Source: Glandiceps talaboti (taxonomy: Eukaryota; Hemichordata; Enteropneusta; Spengelidae). From it: a stretch of DNA of 64,000 bases. The DNA lies in contig NC_135553.1 in NCBI RefSeq assembly GCF_964340395.1, positions 26,217,449-26,281,448 of the forward strand. Reading direction: 5' to 3'. A program made the translations under genes and the position numbers. The notes under the pieces are model-generated. The model worked only from the letters and a program-made list of their open reading frames with translations. It was not told where the DNA came from and did no database searches. Below are positions 60,491-64,000 of this stretch, piece by piece (the first letter of the stretch is position 1; the number at the start of each line of letters is the position of its first letter).

Positions 60491-61113
60491 TACCATTTAA
60501 GTTTCTTATACATGTATAGGTATCCTAGTAAACATTGTTGGACTGCTATAGCTATATTTGTATCTGTAGAATTATTAGTAGGCCTGTTGTAGTCTGCTGA
60601 TTGGCTAAGGTGATGACTTACAATGATCACAAGTAATAAAGCGTGTGATGATCAATTTCACGTGAAATATTAATTTGCATACATAGCAGTCAATACCAAA
60701 CATTTGATTTGGTGTCTCCCCTTGTTTTTAATTTATACCGGTAGTAGGATTGGTAATGGTATTTGATTTATCCATCTAAACAGAGTAAAAGTGGCAACAT
60801 TAGACCCGGAATAAACATTGAACTTCTCTTGTGCCTAATCTAGTTATTAGATTATATAGGTACATGTCAAATTCTGACACATATTGCAATTAGTTGCAGC
60901 AACTAATATTAAATTCAACAGACAATTAAATTTGACACCTCCTATTGGATAACAATAACAGAAATGTGACACATTGTGCTGAATCTATTACAAAATAGCC
61001 AAAGTTCAATCTGCCTGTCATGCACAGTCATGTCATTTCCAAATATACGGTGCTAAAATAACACACTACACTGAAATATCTGTATTCCTTGATTTTGTTT
61101 ATCAACAACAATC
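60491..61113. other. intron sequence, nothing recognised
   Basis: Ordinary AT-rich intron. Confidence 0.5.
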
Positions 61114-61422
61114 TTGTTGAGAATCATTACATATACATGTCTGGATGTTTGTAAAATGTTGAAATTTCATCAACCGTTGATGATATCAAATAAAAAGATT
61201 GTCACTGAAGCACTGTATACTACTGATCATGGACAAGCTACTATAGTGAAATGTGATAAATATTTAGTACATTTCATCTGCAAACAAACACCCATACATA
61301 TAGCAATTATTGAAAGCATTACTAAGAGTGAACTGATGAAGTATGAGATAAACTCTAACAACTTTCCTGTAATTTTACTGTCACTAAATGATGTGCATAC
61401 TTTACCTACTTTTAAACTCTAA
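61114..61422 (+). other. unidentified 102-codon open frame in the intron
   Basis: An ATG-to-stop frame with protein-like text (e.g. IVTEALYTTDHGQATIVKCD). No family recognised, and no splice link to exons H or I in the right phase. It could be a decayed retrocopy or chance. Confidence 0.12.
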
Positions 61423-61444
61423 AGTTTGTAATATACCCCTTGCC

Positions 61445-61702
61445 TTTAATAGTGGAGCTGAAAAGAACAGTATGTTATGTTGAGGTGATAAAATCAATTC
61501 TATATATATATATGTTTGACTTATCATTTTAATAGTGGAGCTGAAAAGAACGGTGTGTTATGTTGAGGTGATAAAATCAATTCTATATATATATATGTTT
61601 GACTTATCATTTTAATAGTGGAGCTGAAAAGAACGGTGTGTTATGTTGAGGTGATAAAATCAATTCTATATATATATATATATATGTTTGACTTATCATT
61701 TC
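61445..61702. repeat. 83-bp tandem repeat, 3 copies, ending at the exon I acceptor
   Basis: TTTAATAGTGGAGCTGAAAA starts at 61445, 61528 and 61611 (period 83). Each unit ends with (TA)n, then GTTTGACTTATCATTT. In the last copy this is followed by CAG and exon I. The pre-acceptor region therefore has two upstream duplicates lacking the CAG. Confidence 0.95.
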
Positions 61703-61704
61703 AG

Positions 61705-61792
61705 GTTTTTCAAACAAATAGTGCAGTCAGCAAGGACAAGTAGTAAAGGCAATGTTGATGATTTCCTTGGATGTCTTAATATTGATTTGGAT
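61705..61792 (+). CDS. BAIAP3: BAIAP3-like exon I (FFKQIVQSAR, DDFLGCLNI)
   Basis: 88 bp: one base completing Arg257, then 29 codons. The acceptor is TTATCATTTCAG and the donor GTAAGT. Residues 258-286 contain FFKQIVQSARTSSKGNVDD followed by FLGCLNIDLD. FLGCLNI is the C2 strand 7 motif (Gly in place of the usual F-[IL]-G). The Ser/Gly-rich loop before DDFLG is shorter than in the vertebrate protein. The acceptor lies at the end of the third copy of an 83-bp tandem repeat (61445-61702). Confidence 0.97.
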
Positions 61793-62030
61793 GTAAGTCT
61801 TTGCTATCTCTTTAACTAAAGCTTTACATTGTGTCTGAAGGATTTGACATCTTACAGATAACCATTGACACAGGTAAAATTAATAATGTACTAAATTGTG
61901 AAAGGTAATTTTGAAAATACAAAAATGTAGTGACTTTCTGAAAATCTTTCTAGTTATCAACCAATTTTAGACTAATGGATTGTAGTGCAGTGTTTATCAT
62001 AATTGACACAAGTTTAATGAGAAATGAAGC

Positions 62031-63062
62031 AGCATGTATTTAGCTAGATGTACAAATGTGTACCATACAGCATGTATTTACCTAGATGTACAAGTGTGTA
62101 CCATACAGCATGTATTTAGCTAGATGTATAAGTGTGTACCATACAGCATGTAATTAGCTAGATGTACAAGTGTGTACCATACAGCATGTATTTAGCTAGA
62201 TGTACAAGTGTGTACCATACAGCATGTATTTAGCTAGATGTATAAGTGTGTACCATACAGCATGTATTTAGCTAGATGTACAAATGTGTACCATACGGCA
62301 TGTATTTAGCTAGATGTACAAGTGTGTACCATACAGCATGTATTTAGCTAGATGTACAAATGTGTACCATACAGCATGTATTTAGCTAGATGTACAAATG
62401 TGTACCATACAGCATGTATTTAGCTAGATGTACAAATGTGTACCATACAGCATGTATTTAGCTAGATGTACAAGTGTGTACCATACAGCATGTATTTAGC
62501 ATAATGTACAAATGTGTACCATACAGCATGTATTTAGCTAGATGTACAAATGTACCATACAGCATGTATTTAGCTAGATGTACAAATGTGTACCATACGG
62601 CATGTATTTAGCTAGATGTACAAATGTGTACCATACAGCATGTATTTAGCTAGATGTACAAATGTACCATACAGCATGTATTTAGCTAGATGTACAAATG
62701 TGTACCATACAGCATGTATTTAGCTAGATGTACACATGTGTACCATACAGCATGTATTTACCTAGATGTACAAATGTGTACCATACAGCATGTATTTAGC
62801 TAGATGTACACATGTGTACCATACAGCATGTATTTAGCTAGATGTACAAGTGTGTACCATACAGCATGTATTTAGCTAGATGTACAAATGTGTACCATAC
62901 AGCATGTATTTAGCTAGATGTACAAATGTGTACCATACAGCATGTATTTAGCTAGATGTACAAATGTGTACCATACAGCATGTATTTAGCTAGATGTACA
63001 AATGTGTACCATACAGCATGTATTTAGCTAGATGTATAAGTGTGTACCATACAGCATGTATT
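62031..63062. repeat. 38-bp minisatellite, about 27 copies
   Basis: Unit AGCATGTATTTAGCTAGATG, then TACAAATGTGTACCATAC. Variants are ACAAAT/ACAAGT/ATAAGT/ACACAT, and two 36-bp copies lack GT. Confidence 0.97.
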
Positions 63063-63431
63063 AGATACTGAGATACACCTATAGACCAAGAAATTAGTTA
63101 CTTCAGTCAAGAGATATGACTTGTGCAGTGTTGTGTTTTGTTTATCTTGCTGATGTGTAGAAGTCAAGAATATTGTGTTAACTTAAAAAGAGACTGAAAA
63201 GTGTATTGACCTGTGGTACACTCTTAAACAAAAATACTGTAAATAATCATACAAATTTACTAGTGATACAATAAATGTCTTGATAGTAAGGAACTAATAC
63301 AGAAAACAGCCATTGTGGTAAACCCCTAGTACTAAAATTTGGGATTGACTTTCAAAACAAACTTTTTTTGTTGACTCTGTGGATAAAAACTTTTGTCATC
63401 ACTTATATGTATTTTGTTGTGTATATATCAG
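63063..63431. other. intron tail before exon J, nothing recognised
   Basis: Ordinary intron. The intron before exon K (63540-63973) is likewise plain. Confidence 0.6.
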
Positions 63432-63539
63432 GGTATACCATCAAGAGGAATTGAAAAATGGTTTGAATTGGAAGGTAGAACTTCTAAGTCTAATGTTCAA
63501 GGTCAACTTAGACTAAAACTCAATCTTTCCACTGAACAG
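63432..63539 (+). CDS. BAIAP3: BAIAP3-like exon J (end of C2A)
   Basis: 108 bp, 36 codons, phase 0/0. The acceptor is GTATATATCAG and the donor GTACAG. Residues 287-322 read GIPSRGIEKWFELEGRTSKS, then NVQGQLRLKLNLSTEQ. W-F-x-L-E-x-R, then VQG-x-x-x-LxL, is the terminal strand pair of C2A in BAIAP3. This completes a C2 domain of about 190 residues, longer than the usual ~125 because of the basic insert in exon F and the helical insert in exon H, both family traits. Confidence 0.97.
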
Positions 63540-63973
63540 GTACAGTTTCTTCAGTTTGTTGTTGCAGAATTGTACTTATAGCATTTACATACTCATCACA
63601 TCCATTGTACTTGAATTTGTAAACCTTGTACAGAAATGTTTATCATTAACAAGCCACACCATGAAATGGTATATGGTGATTGCTGCCATGCACCACTGAA
63701 ACTGTATTATCTAAATAGAAGTAGGTGTTTGTGTGGATGGACAGAGATTTTTTGTAGTATTCCCACTGGTTTTGCCAGCTAGGTCTTTGCATGGTTGTTT
63801 CACACTGTATTTTTTCACCATGGTTGTTCATATAGTGTTAATTTACCTATCATTAAAGTGTACAATTGTTTATGAAGAACGGCTATGATAACAAATGTTG
63901 TGTCCATATTTGACATTATTAAAGTCTCACAGTTTTCACAGACTTCTTTAAAATGTCCTTCTATTTGTAACAG

Positions 63974-64000
63974 AGGCCAGCTGAGACAGAACACATGACT
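63974..64000 (+). CDS. BAIAP3: BAIAP3-like exon K, cut by the window end
   Basis: 27 bp visible after the acceptor ATTTGTAACAG. It is phase 0 and in frame with exon J: RPAETEHMT. In vertebrate BAIAP3 a short polar, hydrophilic stretch follows C2A before the next helical domain, so composition and phase fit. The 3' limit is outside the window. Too short to confirm alone. Confidence 0.7.

Larger units (their letters stand above)
11260..64000 (+). other. BAIAP3: BAIAP3/UNC13D-like gene, extent visible in window (11 exons)
   Basis: Eleven + strand exons flanked by AG and GT join without any frame conflict into 331 codons. The order of conserved blocks (FFESFTALSWKQ, LYVELLYTI, SDPYCMLGI, SLNPVW, LDIWDHDD, GIKGMGR, FFKQIVQSAR, DDFLGCLNI, WFELEGR) is that of the N-terminus and C2A of BAIAP3 and its relative UNC13D (Munc13-4). 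The wording is closer to BAIAP3 by my memory of the family. Family members prime secretory vesicles or endosomes for SNARE fusion in response to Ca2+. Introns are 20400, 3558, 11503, 933, 5265, 2604, 1459, 3952, 1639 and 434 bp. The initiator exon is not seen, and the MUN domain and C2B lie beyond the window end. Confidence 0.93.

Noticed and set aside
59388-60630. Open frames of 274-367 codons, His/Thr/Pro-rich, minus strand
   Set aside because: Artefacts of the ~34-bp minisatellite, with unequal unit lengths cycling the frame; no non-repeat coding flank.
1-64000. CRISPR arrays, suggested by many regular direct repeats
   Set aside because: Units are contiguous tandem repeats without unique spacers, and the DNA is clearly eukaryotic with spliced exons.

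Overview
Eukaryotic (metazoan) genomic DNA, AT-rich and mostly CpG-poor, with GT-AG introns, long introns, many minisatellites and microsatellites, and decayed non-LTR retrotransposons. It is most likely a marine invertebrate. A lophotrochozoan or an invertebrate deuterostome would fit the hairpin-headed repeats and the gene structure, but the clade cannot be fixed from this window. No tRNA, rRNA, CRISPR or prokaryotic feature was seen.

The window holds one recognisable protein gene, on the + strand: a BAIAP3-type member of the UNC13/Munc13-4 family. Eleven exons (11260 to the window end) join in a continuous frame of 331 codons (994 nt including one partial codon) with matching splice phases. 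They encode the N-terminal region, the whole first C2 domain (C2A) with its Asp Ca2+-ligand motifs, and the start of the next region. The first coding exon(s) lie upstream or were not recognised, and the MUN and C2B regions lie downstream. Family members act in Ca2+-dependent priming of secretory granules, endosomes or dense-core vesicles.

Layout: 1-11259 is intergenic or upstream intron, with copies of a hairpin-headed repeat, a ~590-bp TTAA-flanked inverted-repeat element and a 141-bp inverted repeat containing a hammerhead-like core. 11348-31747 is a 20.4-kb intron with two LINE remnants, a second hairpin-headed element set in (ATTC)n, and 85-bp and 50-bp arrays. 31832-35389 holds a 46-bp array of about 55 copies with a +920-bp internal duplication. 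35498-47000 holds a 22-bp array, a ~3.4-kb element with terminal hairpins and a CpG-rich core, and another hairpin-headed copy. 48061-53325 holds a 54-bp array whose period is a multiple of three, giving a spurious 1041-codon reading frame. The introns from 53567 to 63431 carry 29-, 34-, 83- and 38-bp arrays and a 1,629-bp inverted-repeat transposon with 85-bp ends and a TAA target duplication.

Main points for a second look: the two CpG-rich elements carrying promoter- or first-exon-like DNA (37364-40775 and 57789-59417); the family of hairpin-headed repeats; the higher-order structure of the minisatellites (about a fifth of the window); and an 83-bp tandem duplication that reaches into a 3' splice site.
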